Shown in pieces: positions 24,648 through 33,249 of a stretch of DNA of 44,987 nt (the stretch's first letter is position 1; the number at the start of each line of letters is the position of its first letter). The stretch spans positions 1 through 44,987 of the forward strand of contig JBMYRC010000014.1 in NCBI GenBank assembly GCA_049601975.1, read 5' to 3'. This DNA comes from UBA6544 sp049601975. GTDB lineage: Bacteria; Pseudomonadota; Alphaproteobacteria; UBA8366. The position numbers were made by a program, and so were the translations under genes. The notes beneath the pieces are model-generated. The model had not been told where the DNA came from and did no database searches. It saw only the letters and a program-made list of their open reading frames with translations.

Positions 24648-25654
24648 CACGCGGGTTTACGGCCGGTGATGTGTTGCAAGATATCGGGGATGAACTCTCG
24701 GACTTTCACGTCCTCGAAACCGGTCTCCTCGAAATAGCGAATGCAGTCCGTCGGTGTGTGGGGCAGGGCGGTGGAATGGAAGAGGACGCCGTGTACGGAG
24801 CACATCGCCGGGATGAGCGGGCCGGACCAATCCTCGTTGACCATCTCGCCGCAGATATGCATTTCACCCCCAGGTGCAAGGGCGCTAAATGCTTTCCGCA
24901 AGACTTGGCAAATCATCTCCCCCGAATACTGCGGGAGATTACTGTTCATCAGGATGACGTCGGCGCCCGTTGGAAACTCATCATTGATGAAGTTGCAGAG
25001 CTCCGCGCTCACTTGCGCTTCGACACCGTGCTCCTTGATGAAGTCGCGGGTTACGGCGACGACTTCGGGCAGGTCGAGTACCACGGCTTTCAGACCGGGA
25101 TTACGCTTGGCCACCTCAATGGAATAAGCACCGGAGCCGCCGCCGAGATCGAAGAGTAAGTTTCGTCCGTCGAGTGGCACTTCGCTCATGAATTTGCGCG
25201 CGGCACCCATGCCGACGCTCGCCGTCGCTTGATGGTAGCGCCGTGCATGATCGACCGTGAAACTCTCATCGTAGAAGCCGAGGGGGTCTTCCGGGCCTGT
25301 GTCCTCCAACCGTTTGCCGAGTTCACCCCAGGCATTCCATTGGTGACGGAACCAAGTGATCCAGCGTTCCGCATAACTGCGGGTATCCTCGACGAGAAAC
25401 CGCTCCACATCCGGCGCATTGCTAAAGCCGTCGCCATCGCGCTCGACCAGTTCCAGAGTAAGCAACGCCGTGATCATCCGTTTGGCGTTATTCTCGGTGA
25501 TGCCCGCATCCTTGGCGATGGTTGCGAGGGAATCCCCGTGTTGGCTGATGGAGGTAAACAATCCGTGTTCGATGGCAGCGAACAGGACGGCGGATTGGGT
25601 AAACGCCCAGGAGAGTTTTTGCAGGCGGACAGTGGTCGGTCGTGTTTCGGACAT
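24647..25654 (-). CDS. SAM-dependent methyltransferase, methyltransf_2 type
   Basis: A 335-residue methyltransferase. The N-terminal helical domain reads VRLQKLSWAFTQSAVLFAAI and EHGLFTSISQHGDSLATIA. The SAM-binding core has LLFDLGGGSGAYSIEVAKRN as motif I and AVVLDLPEVVAVTRDFI as motif II, followed by ADVILMNSNLPQYSGE. This is the same broad family as the 22437-23504 protein but clearly divergent from it, so the operon carries two non-redundant methyltransferases. The ATG at 25654 has GAGGAAA 6 nt before it; the frame also opens 10 codons earlier without such a signal. It lies 37 nt downstream of the Cys-type PrdB-like gene. Confidence 0.87.
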   Translation of the reverse strand: MSETRPTTVRLQKLSWAFTQSAVLFAAIEHGLFTSISQHGDSLATIAKDAGITENNAKRMITALLTLELVERDGDGFSNAPDVERFLVEDTRSYAERWITWFRHQWNAWGELGKRLEDTGPEDPLGFYDESFTVDHARRYHQATASVGMGAARKFMSEVPLDGRNLLFDLGGGSGAYSIEVAKRNPGLKAVVLDLPEVVAVTRDFIKEHGVEAQVSAELCNFINDEFPTGADVILMNSNLPQYSGEMICQVLRKAFSALAPGGEMHICGEMVNEDWSGPLIPAMCSVHGVLFHSTALPHTPTDCIRYFEETGFEDVKVREFIPDILQHITGRKPA

Positions 25655-25691
25655 TCGAATTTCCTCAATACCTGCGCCGCGCAATCGCCGT

Positions 25692-26495
25692 CTATTTCTT
25701 TAACTGGAACTCACGCGTTGTCTCTCGGTAGTGGACGGCGATTTCGTTCCCCCAGTCATAGGGGAGGTCAATGAGTTCACCTGCTGTCGACGCTTGTGAG
25801 GCCAGTGATATGGCGTCCATCAAAATGCGGCGCTGCTGATCTACATCACCCTGCCGGCCAAAGGCGTTTCCCATGGGGAAGTTCATGAAAGCCGTTCGCG
25901 GGGCGAGTACTTGGGCGCTGAGATCGCGGCCGGTCGAGACCGTCACGGTCGCAATTCCGGTCTCCTCGACGGTGCGCGCGACGAGCCCGGCGGTTTGATG
26001 GTTGAGCGGGCAGGCGGGCGCGACGATCAGCAGATCGACCTTGTCCTGCTGCAGCGATACGGCGAATTCCTCTGCTTTTGCGACAATGGCGCTGCGTTTG
26101 TAGATGCGCCCCATAAAGCCGCTCCAATGGCGCGGCGCGGACTGACCTATTGTCCCGTCGGCGGCCAGTTCACGCAGACGCTCGATTGGAAATTGGCAAT
26201 TGATGTCTTCGACGATGCTGCGGTGGTCGTGGTAATTATCGTTGATGTCGAAGCTGTCCGAAGGCGTGTCGGCGGGAATGGCGTCGAGACGTAAATCGTT
26301 CCGTGCATTTGGATCAAAACCTGGGTCTTGTTTCCGCGATGCGCCGCTGGTGGTCAGGATCGACACGCAGCATTCGCTTAGCGGTTTTTGCAGCGGTGAT
26401 ATCGGTGCGTTACGATGGATGGTCCATTCGTAAGCCGGAAATCCGAGCGAACGGTATTTTTCATTAAGACGGTCGACGTATTTAACCGGTTCCAT
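25692..26495 (-). CDS. PrdB/GrdB-like protein, Cys homologue of the selenoprotein
   Basis: A 267-residue relative of the selenoprotein at 10011-11267, ending close to where PrdB ends. Shared features are DINCQFPIERLRELAADGTIG and KVDLLIVAPACPLNHQTAGL. Where the other protein has U-P-K-C, this one has C162-P-L-N165. Sec is replaced by Cys, and the second, resolving Cys by Asn. A two-thiol redox cycle like that of PrdB is therefore unlikely unless another Cys (for example C42, C43 or C100) takes part. It is the first gene of a four-gene minus-strand operon with two methyltransferases and a CaiB-type CoA-transferase. AAGGCGG precedes the ATG. Reaction unknown. Confidence 0.82.
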   Translation of the reverse strand: MEPVKYVDRLNEKYRSLGFPAYEWTIHRNAPISPLQKPLSECCVSILTTSGASRKQDPGFDPNARNDLRLDAIPADTPSDSFDINDNYHDHRSIVEDINCQFPIERLRELAADGTIGQSAPRHWSGFMGRIYKRSAIVAKAEEFAVSLQQDKVDLLIVAPACPLNHQTAGLVARTVEETGIATVTVSTGRDLSAQVLAPRTAFMNFPMGNAFGRQGDVDQQRRILMDAISLASQASTAGELIDLPYDWGNEIAVHYRETTREFQLKK

Positions 26496-26606
26496 GTGGG
26501 GCCGCCTTAACAGGGTGAGTGTATTCGAATGCGCGAGATGTCACTCGGCGCATATACACAATTAAGCATGGTTTGCGGCCACCACACGTCCACAGTGAAA
26601 GGTGGA

Positions 26607-27458
26607 TTACTCCGCGGCGGCGAGAGGATTCGGCGGCAGCGAAATGGTGGTGCCGAATTTCTTCGTGCGCCACGTCATGTCGTGGTTGATGAAACCGGTG
26701 GGTTCGATGAACTCGTGGCGAACGTCGCGGCCGTCGAATGTCCATTTCAGATAACCAACCCGCCGGGCACACCCATCGTTCTTAAGGCTCGGCGTGATAA
26801 AGGCCGTCGTCGGGCACCAGATGAGATCGAGACCCTCGAAGCTCGTGTAACGGTAGCGGTGCAAATGGCCGGAGGCGACGAAGCGGACCTTATGGGCCGA
26901 TAAAAGCTTGAGCAGCCGCGCGCGTGGTTCGGGCAGAATGGCCCATTTGCTAATGTCTTCGTCCGGTATTTTTTGATAGAGCGGCTTGTGGCTAAAGAGA
27001 CCCAGCGCCCGTCCGTCCGAGTTAGCAAGAACGTCCTCGAGGAATTCCCATTGTCGATGTTCTGCGTCGAGATTGCTGCCCAGTAGTTCACTATTGATAC
27101 CGAAGAGCCGCCAGTTCTCGATGTCCCTAATAAATCGGTCGTCGCCGAAATAACTTTTCCACGTATTCAGGCGGGCATCATTGACCGGTTGCTTTAAACG
27201 CGGATTATCTCCTGGTTCACCCACATCGTGATTGCCGGGAATGGCGAGATAAGGGAGATTCAGTCGCTCGGCTTCTTGATGCGCATACTGAATATCACGT
27301 TCAACGTCGGGGCCATTGAAGGAAAAATCCCCGGTGTTGATGACAAGGTCCGGTCGGAGCGCCTGCATCTCATCGACGAAAGTTTGCCAATTGTCGTCGA
27401 AATAGGCATGGGTCGGACTTAGATGCGTGTCCGATACTTGAACGATGACATATGTCAT
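26607..27458 (-). CDS. CpdA-like metallophosphoesterase
   Basis: A 283-residue calcineurin-type phosphoesterase. All metal motifs are present in order: D10-T-H in VQVSDTHLS, LVINTGDFSFNG, AIPGNHDVG, LFSHKPLY, and VASGHLHRYRY. This pattern matches the class III cyclic-nucleotide phosphodiesterase group (CpdA/Icc-like) and its relatives. It could degrade cAMP or another phosphodiester, and the sequence alone does not decide. Length is normal and no signal peptide is seen, so it is cytoplasmic. It stands alone in its orientation group, 111 nt upstream of the PrdB-like operon on the same strand; that gap holds nothing else I recognise. Confidence 0.85.
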   Translation of the reverse strand: MTYVIVQVSDTHLSPTHAYFDDNWQTFVDEMQALRPDLVINTGDFSFNGPDVERDIQYAHQEAERLNLPYLAIPGNHDVGEPGDNPRLKQPVNDARLNTWKSYFGDDRFIRDIENWRLFGINSELLGSNLDAEHRQWEFLEDVLANSDGRALGLFSHKPLYQKIPDEDISKWAILPEPRARLLKLLSAHKVRFVASGHLHRYRYTSFEGLDLIWCPTTAFITPSLKNDGCARRVGYLKWTFDGRDVRHEFIEPTGFINHDMTWRTKKFGTTISLPPNPLAAAE

Positions 27459-27506
27459 TGCCTGCTCAATACTTCGTTTTGTGGCATGTGGTGTCTTCGA
27501 TCTCCA

Positions 27507-27866
27507 TTACACGGACCGAGCAGAGGTCAGGACTTTTTCGAGGTTCCGGCCGAAATCCCCGATCGTGCCCTCCAAGTCTTCCGACGACCATAAAATACCG
27601 ATGGACTTACCACTGAATTGAGCGGAAGAACGCGTCATTTTAGCGATATTTTCCAGCACCTGCCGCGCATCGTCACTGACAGTTTCTGTCGTCCGGGCGA
27701 TTTCCTGTGTCGCGGCGCTTTGCTGCAATGGCTTTTGGAAGGCGTTTTCGAACGTTTCTTTTCCAACTTCAAAGACGCTAAACAATGCGATTGCGGGCAG
27801 AATACCGAAGATCAGTAATATCATCACAAGCTTTGGCGTCAGATTTAAATTCTGAATTTTGGCCAT
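27507..27866 (-). pseudogene. Methyl-accepting chemotaxis protein with large internal deletion
   Basis: Only 119 codons. The N-terminus has the cytoplasmic stub and first membrane helix of a chemoreceptor (LTPKLVMILLIFGILPAIALF). After a few residues the sequence jumps to the C-terminal half of an MCP signalling domain: QQSAATQEIARTTETVSDDA, then the terminal coiled-coil helix ending EKVLTSARS. The periplasmic domain, HAMP and the hairpin tip that contacts CheA and CheW are gone. The frame is intact, so a small membrane protein could still be made. Function as a receptor is very unlikely. I treat it as a deletion remnant, although a domesticated short form is conceivable. Confidence 0.65.
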
Positions 27867-28022
27867 GATCGGCCTCCCGATAGATCGATGTTTGATTGAT
27901 TTTAACGTTTTTTATGATCGTTAGTAGTATGGTTTTGGCTAAAATCCTCGTCAGGAAGTATTCGCAAGCTCCACATTTCGAATTCTAAACCGAGCGGACG
28001 ATTTCGATTTGCAGTGGACGTT

Positions 28023-29627
28023 CTATTCAACGGACGAATAGAGACCCGATAGATATCCCTCGCGTAGTGTGAATTTTCGGATTTTTCCTGAACCCGTGAG
28101 CGGGAACGTTTCGACTTGGCACTATACCGCCGGTGTCTTTTACGGCGCTAGGGATGCACGCCAATGGAGATGCAAGACTTGCTTATCTAGTGCGCGGTTT
28201 CCTTCCGTGCGGATGAAACATGCGATAATTGCGCCCCATTTTTTCGTCAGGCAGGCCGATGATGGCGACTTCTGCGACATCGGGATGTTCAAGCAGTACA
28301 TTCTCTATTTCGGCCGGGAAATGATTCTCGCCACCTCGGATGATCATTTCCTTGACCCGCCCGGTAATGCGGACGTAATCGCGCTCATCCATGGTGCCGA
28401 GGTCGCCCGTGTGTAGCCATACATCGCAATCCAGGGTTTCCGTCGTTGCCGCGTCATTCCCGTGATAACCGATCATGGCGCTGGGGCCACGGGCGCAAAT
28501 TTCTCCGACTTCGTTGATCGCCGCGAGAGCGTTGTCTGCAAGACGCCGGATGAAAACATCCTTTTGGGAGATAGGTCGACCCGCCGTATTGCAGATGTCG
28601 TCGATTGAATCGTCCAGATAATGTTGTGTGATGACCGGGCTATGTTCGGTTTGACCATAAAGTATGGAAAAGCCACATCCGAACGTGTTTTGGACCCGGC
28701 GCACTAGCTCCGGCGCCACCATGGAGCCGCCGCGACTGACGACTTTGAGGGAAGACGTATCGCGGGTTTCCTGATCGTGTGCATCCAGCAATGCCACGAC
28801 CATCGTCGGGACACCCAGGATAATCGTTGCGCGTTCGCTCTCGATCAGGCGATTGACGCGTAACGGATCAAAGAGACTGACTAAAACCATCCGGCATCCG
28901 GCCTGAAGGCACCCAAGCGTAACCATGCTGCACCCACTGGAATGGAAGAGCGGTATGATATTGATCCAGGTCGCCCCCTGATTGACGCCGCAGCGGGCCG
29001 TTTAAAAACGGGCTTTGTTTACATGGCCGCGATGGCTGAGGACAGCCCCTTTGGGAAAGCCGGTCGTCCCGGATGTGTATTGAATTTGTGCCGCGTCTAC
29101 CGGAGAGGCGTCGGGTAATTTGGGATTTTCATTCGTGTGCTGAAATAATACATCGCGATTGTTGAGGTCAATAATTTTGCGGATTTCGCCCAAGTCCTTA
29201 ATGGCCTCATGGCCGATATTGGCCATCGGATTGCCACGGAACTCGTCGACGAGGAAAAGAGCGACCGCGCCAGACTGTTCGAGCGCTTAGCGCAGTTCCT
29301 TTGCCTGGAACGCGGGGTTGGCGGTGACCAGTATGAGCCCCGTCAGGGCACAGGCACATTCCATCAACACCCATTCCGGGGAATTCGGCGACCAGACAAC
29401 TATGTGTTCGCCGGGTTTGAACCGCGTCGAGAGTGCCAGCGCCAAAGTTTCACTTTCCGCGAGCAATGCGCTTTAGCTTCAGCGCCGTCCAAGCTCCCCA
29501 TTCAGCTTCACTTCGACCAAGGCTTCTTGGCTTGGATATTTGGCTGCAATCTTTTGCAGCAAGCCCCCGACGGTGGTCTACCAAACGGGGTCGTCGGTTT
29601 GCGCGGGGAAGTGAGCTTCGGACAGGC
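28023..29627 (-). pseudogene. AMP-dependent acyl-CoA synthetase, decayed
   Basis: Pieces of a fatty-acid/aryl-CoA ligase can be read in order. From the N-terminus: VVWSPNSPEWVLMECACALT, then the P-loop YTSGTTGFPKGAVLSHRGHV, then FHSSGCSMVTLGCLQAGC, ILYGQTEHSP, DVWLHTGDLG and RVKEMIIRGGENHFP. The C-terminal LTGSGKIRKFTLREG carries the adenylation Lys and ends at a TAG at 28023-28025. The frame is broken repeatedly: in-frame TAA near 29287 and at 29002-29004, several stops near the N-terminus around 29460-29580, and a frameshift near 28220 with further stops downstream. No good start codon remains. None of the lesions checked is an isolated TGA, so recoding does not explain them. Confidence 0.85.
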
Positions 29628-29758
29628 GCTTTGATTATCCCTTTGTATCGGGTGTTTGACCTATTGTGACAGATGTCCGCCGGATGGCAATTGGGCTGGT
29701 TGCCTCTAAGGCGCGGGCTAGTTTCAGCATCAGATGAAATTCATTGGGAAGACTGAAT

Positions 29759-30928
29759 ATGACCGCGCCGCTCCTCTTTACGCCGTTGACGATCCGAGAT
29801 GTGGAAATGAAGAACCGCGTTGTTGTGGCGCCGATGCACCAATATGCGGCGGAAAAGGGATTTCCGACCGATTGGCATCTGATGAATATCGGCCGGTTCG
29901 CAGCCGGTGGCGCTGGATTGGTTTTCGTTGAGTCGACGAAAGTTGATCGTCGCGGATGCGGTACCGTCGGCGATACCGGGCTTTGGGACGATAAGTTTAT
30001 TCCGCATTTTAAACGATTGGCCGATTTCATCCGAGCGCACAACTCGGTCCCGGCCATCCAATTGGGGCATTCCGGGCGCAAGGCACGGCGGTTCCGTCCC
30101 TGGGAGGGCGGGGCACCACTGACCGAAGTGCCGGAAGGTTGCGACGATTGGGAAGCTTGGGAGCTGGTCGCGCCAAGCGGATTGCCTGGCGGCAGGAACG
30201 ATCCGGACCCCCGCGCCTTGACCAATGCGGAAGTCAAAGACCTAGTGCAAATGTGGGGTGACGCTGCGCGGCGGGTCGATGAGGCCGGATTCGATATCCT
30301 CGAAATTCACGCCGCCCATGGCTATCTGATCCACCAGTTCCTCTCGCCGCACGCCAATGTCCGCAATGACGAATATGGCGGCTCTGAAATCAACCGGATG
30401 CGCTTCGCTATGGAAGTGACCGAGGCCGTGCGCGCCAATTGGCCCGACGGTAAGCCACTCTTCATGCGTCTTTCCGTGGAAGACAATGCAGGCTGGGGTC
30501 CGAATGAGAGCGTGGCCTTGGCGAAGCTTGTCGGCCCCATGGGGGTCGACGTGATCGATTGCAGCTCCGGCGGTATGATGGGCAGCCCCGTCGTCGGTGC
30601 GGATATGCGACCGGGATATAATTACCAAGTCCCCTATGCGGAGAAGCTCAAAGCGGAAAGCGGCGTCATGAGCATGGCAGTCGGCATGATCGTCCATGCG
30701 GATCAGGCGGAGGAGATTTTACAGAAAGGACAGGCGGACTTAGTCGCCTTGGCGCGGGAAATTCTATATAACCCGAATTGGCCGATGGATGCGGCGCGCA
30801 AACTGGGCGTGGAACGGGACTTCGAAAGCGTGCCGCCACAACAATCCTATTGGCTCTCCAAGCGCGCGAGTTCGATCCAAGATATGACGCCGTCGACCTA
30901 TCAGGTTGGGATCGACGGGAAAGCGTAG
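29759..30928 (+). CDS. Old Yellow Enzyme, NamA/YqjM-like NADH:flavin oxidoreductase
   Basis: A 389-residue single-barrel FMN enzyme. FTPLTIRDVEMKNRVVVAPM is the N-terminal strand, IQLGHSGRKA the second, ILEIHAAHGYLIHQFLSPH carries the His pair that binds the substrate carbonyl, and YGGSEINRMRFAMEV follows. These enzymes reduce activated C=C bonds of enones or nitro-alkenes with NAD(P)H. There is no C-terminal Rossmann domain, unlike the 7891-9903 protein. The ATG at 29759 is preceded by GGAAGA; the frame opens 5 codons earlier at 29744. It is convergent with the acyl-CoA ligase gene. The gap 29628-29758 before it holds nothing I recognise. Confidence 0.88.
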   Translation: MTAPLLFTPLTIRDVEMKNRVVVAPMHQYAAEKGFPTDWHLMNIGRFAAGGAGLVFVESTKVDRRGCGTVGDTGLWDDKFIPHFKRLADFIRAHNSVPAIQLGHSGRKARRFRPWEGGAPLTEVPEGCDDWEAWELVAPSGLPGGRNDPDPRALTNAEVKDLVQMWGDAARRVDEAGFDILEIHAAHGYLIHQFLSPHANVRNDEYGGSEINRMRFAMEVTEAVRANWPDGKPLFMRLSVEDNAGWGPNESVALAKLVGPMGVDVIDCSSGGMMGSPVVGADMRPGYNYQVPYAEKLKAESGVMSMAVGMIVHADQAEEILQKGQADLVALAREILYNPNWPMDAARKLGVERDFESVPPQQSYWLSKRASSIQDMTPSTYQVGIDGKA

Positions 30929-30995
30929 CGGCCGTCTCGCTCTTTACTCCCGCAAGCGGACCGGAGATTCGCACGAGACTGAGTAAATTCGACCT

Positions 30996-31021
30996 GTCAT
31001 TCCCGCCTTCGCGGGAATGAC
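30996..31021. repeat. GTCATTCCCGC palindrome, copy 2 (possible bidirectional terminator)
   Basis: GTCATTCCCGC and GCGGGAATGAC are a perfect 11-bp inverted repeat around CTTC. It lies between two convergent genes (stops at 30928 and 31087), so it could terminate transcription from both sides, although no T-run follows. The core equals the repeat at 2286-2311. Confidence 0.75.
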
Positions 31022-31047
31022 AAGGTTATCGGACTGAAATTGCGATT

Positions 31048-31069
31048 CCTCTCCTGCTTTCGGGAGAGG
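31048..31069. repeat. CCTCTCC...GGAGAGG short palindrome
   Basis: CCTCTCC (31048-31054) and GGAGAGG (31063-31069) pair around an 8-base loop, followed by GTTGGCGTGAGGGT. This closely resembles a short repeat scattered through many proteobacterial genomes. It stands next to the GTCATTCCCGC palindrome in the same convergent gap. Confidence 0.6.
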
Positions 31070-31086
31070 GTTGGCGTGAGGGTGGC

Positions 31087-32694
31087 CTACCTCGGCACGA
31101 CGTATCCAACGTCCTCCCGGTCCCATGTGTCCGGTGTGATCCCGGCGTCGCGTAATCCTTGTTTTTGCAGCTTGCCCGTAGGCGTTTTATCCAATTCGCT
31201 GACATATTCGATATAGCGGGGAACCGCATAGCGCGGCATACGCTCGACACACCAATCCAGAATTGACGTTGGATCCACGCCATTTCCAACGGAAACAACA
31301 CATGCTTTCACTTCTTCCTCGCCGCCGGCGTCCGCATCGCGCACACCGATGACGCAGCTTTCGGCGACGTCCGGGTGATTGTTGATGACTTGTTCGACCT
31401 CGAAGGCAGAGATGTTTTCGCCGCGCCGCCGGATGCAGTCCTTGATGCGATCGATGAAGAAAAGCCGCCCTTCCTTGTCGAACCGTCCCGCGTCACCAGT
31501 GTGGAACCAAAGGTTCCGCCAGGCTTCGACGGTGCGCTCCGGCATATTATAATAGCCTTGCATGAAGCAGGCGGGTTGGGTCGGTCGAACAACGATTTCG
31601 CCGACCTCGCCTTTTGGCATTTCCTCGTCAGTATCAGCGTCGACGATCTTCACTTCGAAGAAGTCGTCATCGATATGTCCGGCACAGCCCGCCATGATCG
31701 GGTCTTCGAGTCTGCCGTAAGCGGGTATATTGCATTCGGTCATGCCGTAAGCCTGCACCAGACGCAGGCCAAAACGTTCCTCAAATGGGGCTCCCCAATC
31801 TTCGCCAATCGGGACAGCGACCATGGAACGTAGATTGTGATCCTTGTCGTGGGGGCTCGGCGGTTGCCGGAAGATGAACTCCGGAATCACGCCGAGGCCA
31901 TACGTTAAAGTTGCTTTGCAGGCGCGAATTTCATCGAGCCATGTGGTGGCGGAGAATCGGCGGATCACATGCGCGCTCGATCCATAGACCAGACAAGACG
32001 TAAGCTGCAACATCAGGCCCATCGCGTGGAAGAACGGCATGCAGATGAACATGCAATCTTCGGGTGTCATCTTCAGCGCCCGTCCCGCTCCGAAGCCGAA
32101 TAGAATGCTGTGCGCATGAGGCATCAGGGTCCCTTTGGAGGGGCCTGTCGTGCCGGACGTGAACATGATCATGCAAATGTCGTGGGCCTCGGCCTCGACG
32201 ACGTCTTCGGGCCGCGCTTGCGTCCCCAGCAGATCGACGAATGTAATAGCTCGGCTGCCCGTCAACGGTTCGCCGTTCCCCTCGATCGAGATGGTGGCCT
32301 CGATATTTAGTCCGTCGATGGAGATGGTGTCGAAAGCGGGTCGCAGTTCATCGCTGACGAAGGCAGCGCAAGGTTCTATATTGCGGATTTGATGCTCTAG
32401 AAAAGCGCCTTTTAATTCGGTGTTGATAGGCACGAAGATTGCCCCGCGTTTGTGGACAGCGACCATGGCTAGGAGAAACGCTTTGCTATTGTGCATCACG
32501 CCGACGACTCGGTCGCCGCGATCGACCCCTAGACCGGCAAGCGCGGACGCCAAAGCATTCGTTGCTGACTCAAACTCGGCGAAGGTCAGGATGTCGCCGT
32601 CGGAAAACGTGCAAAATATCCGGTCGCCGTACTGTTCCGCCCGGCGGCGCACGAACTCCAAATAAGTCCAGGATTGACGAGGGATACTTATCAT
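31087..32694 (-). CDS. AMP-forming acyl-CoA ligase (CaiC-like)
   Basis: A 535-residue member of the ANL superfamily with all core motifs. A3 is MFTSGTTGPSKGTLMPH and A5 is LVQAYGMTECN. WFHTGDAGRFDKEGRLFFID is A7-A8, the hinge reads DRIKDCIRRRGENIS, and the catalytic Lys is in KTPTGKLQKQGL. The overall arrangement resembles crotonobetaine/carnitine-CoA ligases and other medium-chain or aryl acid ligases. It activates a carboxylate to its CoA thioester with ATP. It lies 15 nt after the flavodoxin-like gene, so they are probably co-transcribed. It is the intact counterpart of the decayed synthetase at 28023-29627, though not an obvious duplicate. Confidence 0.9.
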   Translation of the reverse strand: MISIPRQSWTYLEFVRRRAEQYGDRIFCTFSDGDILTFAEFESATNALASALAGLGVDRGDRVVGVMHNSKAFLLAMVAVHKRGAIFVPINTELKGAFLEHQIRNIEPCAAFVSDELRPAFDTISIDGLNIEATISIEGNGEPLTGSRAITFVDLLGTQARPEDVVEAEAHDICMIMFTSGTTGPSKGTLMPHAHSILFGFGAGRALKMTPEDCMFICMPFFHAMGLMLQLTSCLVYGSSAHVIRRFSATTWLDEIRACKATLTYGLGVIPEFIFRQPPSPHDKDHNLRSMVAVPIGEDWGAPFEERFGLRLVQAYGMTECNIPAYGRLEDPIMAGCAGHIDDDFFEVKIVDADTDEEMPKGEVGEIVVRPTQPACFMQGYYNMPERTVEAWRNLWFHTGDAGRFDKEGRLFFIDRIKDCIRRRGENISAFEVEQVINNHPDVAESCVIGVRDADAGGEEEVKACVVSVGNGVDPTSILDWCVERMPRYAVPRYIEYVSELDKTPTGKLQKQGLRDAGITPDTWDREDVGYVVPR

Positions 32695-32709
32695 TGCCGT
32701 AAATTCTCC

Positions 32710-33177
32710 CTAGATGATGCCCGCTTCCAATCCCGCGGCCATTGCCATGCCGAGCTCCTCGCAAGGCTCAATAAACCCATCCTGCCAATCGCCCCGCATG
32801 ATCAAGGGCTCCTGTACAGCTTTCCAGCGAAGGCCTGTCACGATCGTCTCCACTCCGCGGCGCGTGCCGGTGCCATCATGCCCCGCACGTATATAAAGAG
32901 CATAGGGTGTCCCCTGCTTGGCTTCGAGGCAAGGGTAGTAAATTCGGTCAAAGAAATCCTTCAACGCACCGCTCATGTATCCGAGGTTTTCGGTTGTCCC
33001 GAGAATAATGCCGTGGGCCGCCATCACGTCGTCGGCGTCGGTATCGAACGGGCTTTTCGCAACAATATCGACGCCCTCGATATCGGGGTTGGTGGCGCCG
33101 TGCACCACTGAAGCCAACAGCCGAGCAGTGTTCGGTGAGGGTGCATGGGCGACGATGAGAAGTCTTTTGTCCGACAT
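32710..33177 (-). CDS. Flavodoxin-like NAD(P)H:FMN reductase / flavodoxin family protein
   Basis: A 155-residue flavodoxin-fold protein. RLLIVAHAPSPNTARLLASV is the first strand and phosphate loop. DDVMAAHGIILGTTENLGYMSG, with its aromatic after the isoalloxazine loop, and GALKDFFDRIYYP are typical of the WrbA/FMN-reductase group. It may supply reduced FMN to the flavin monooxygenases of the region, but that is inference. ATG at 33177 gives the expected N-terminus; the longer open frame to 33231 would add unrelated residues. It heads a two-gene unit with the acyl-CoA ligase and is divergent from the secreted phosphoesterase across 72 nt. Confidence 0.82.
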   Translation of the reverse strand: MSDKRLLIVAHAPSPNTARLLASVVHGATNPDIEGVDIVAKSPFDTDADDVMAAHGIILGTTENLGYMSGALKDFFDRIYYPCLEAKQGTPYALYIRAGHDGTGTRRGVETIVTGLRWKAVQEPLIMRGDWQDGFIEPCEELGMAMAAGLEAGII

Positions 33178-33249
33178 AACTGACGCGTATGGTCGACGAA
33201 CATTTCCGCAAACGCAAGCGGCGCGCTTCAAGAAGGAATTTATCTGTCG

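Noticed and set aside
28023..29627. Selenocysteine readthrough as the reason for the breaks in the acyl-CoA synthetase
   Set aside because: The breaks checked are TAA or TAG stops and a frameshift, and none lies at a Cys position of the family.
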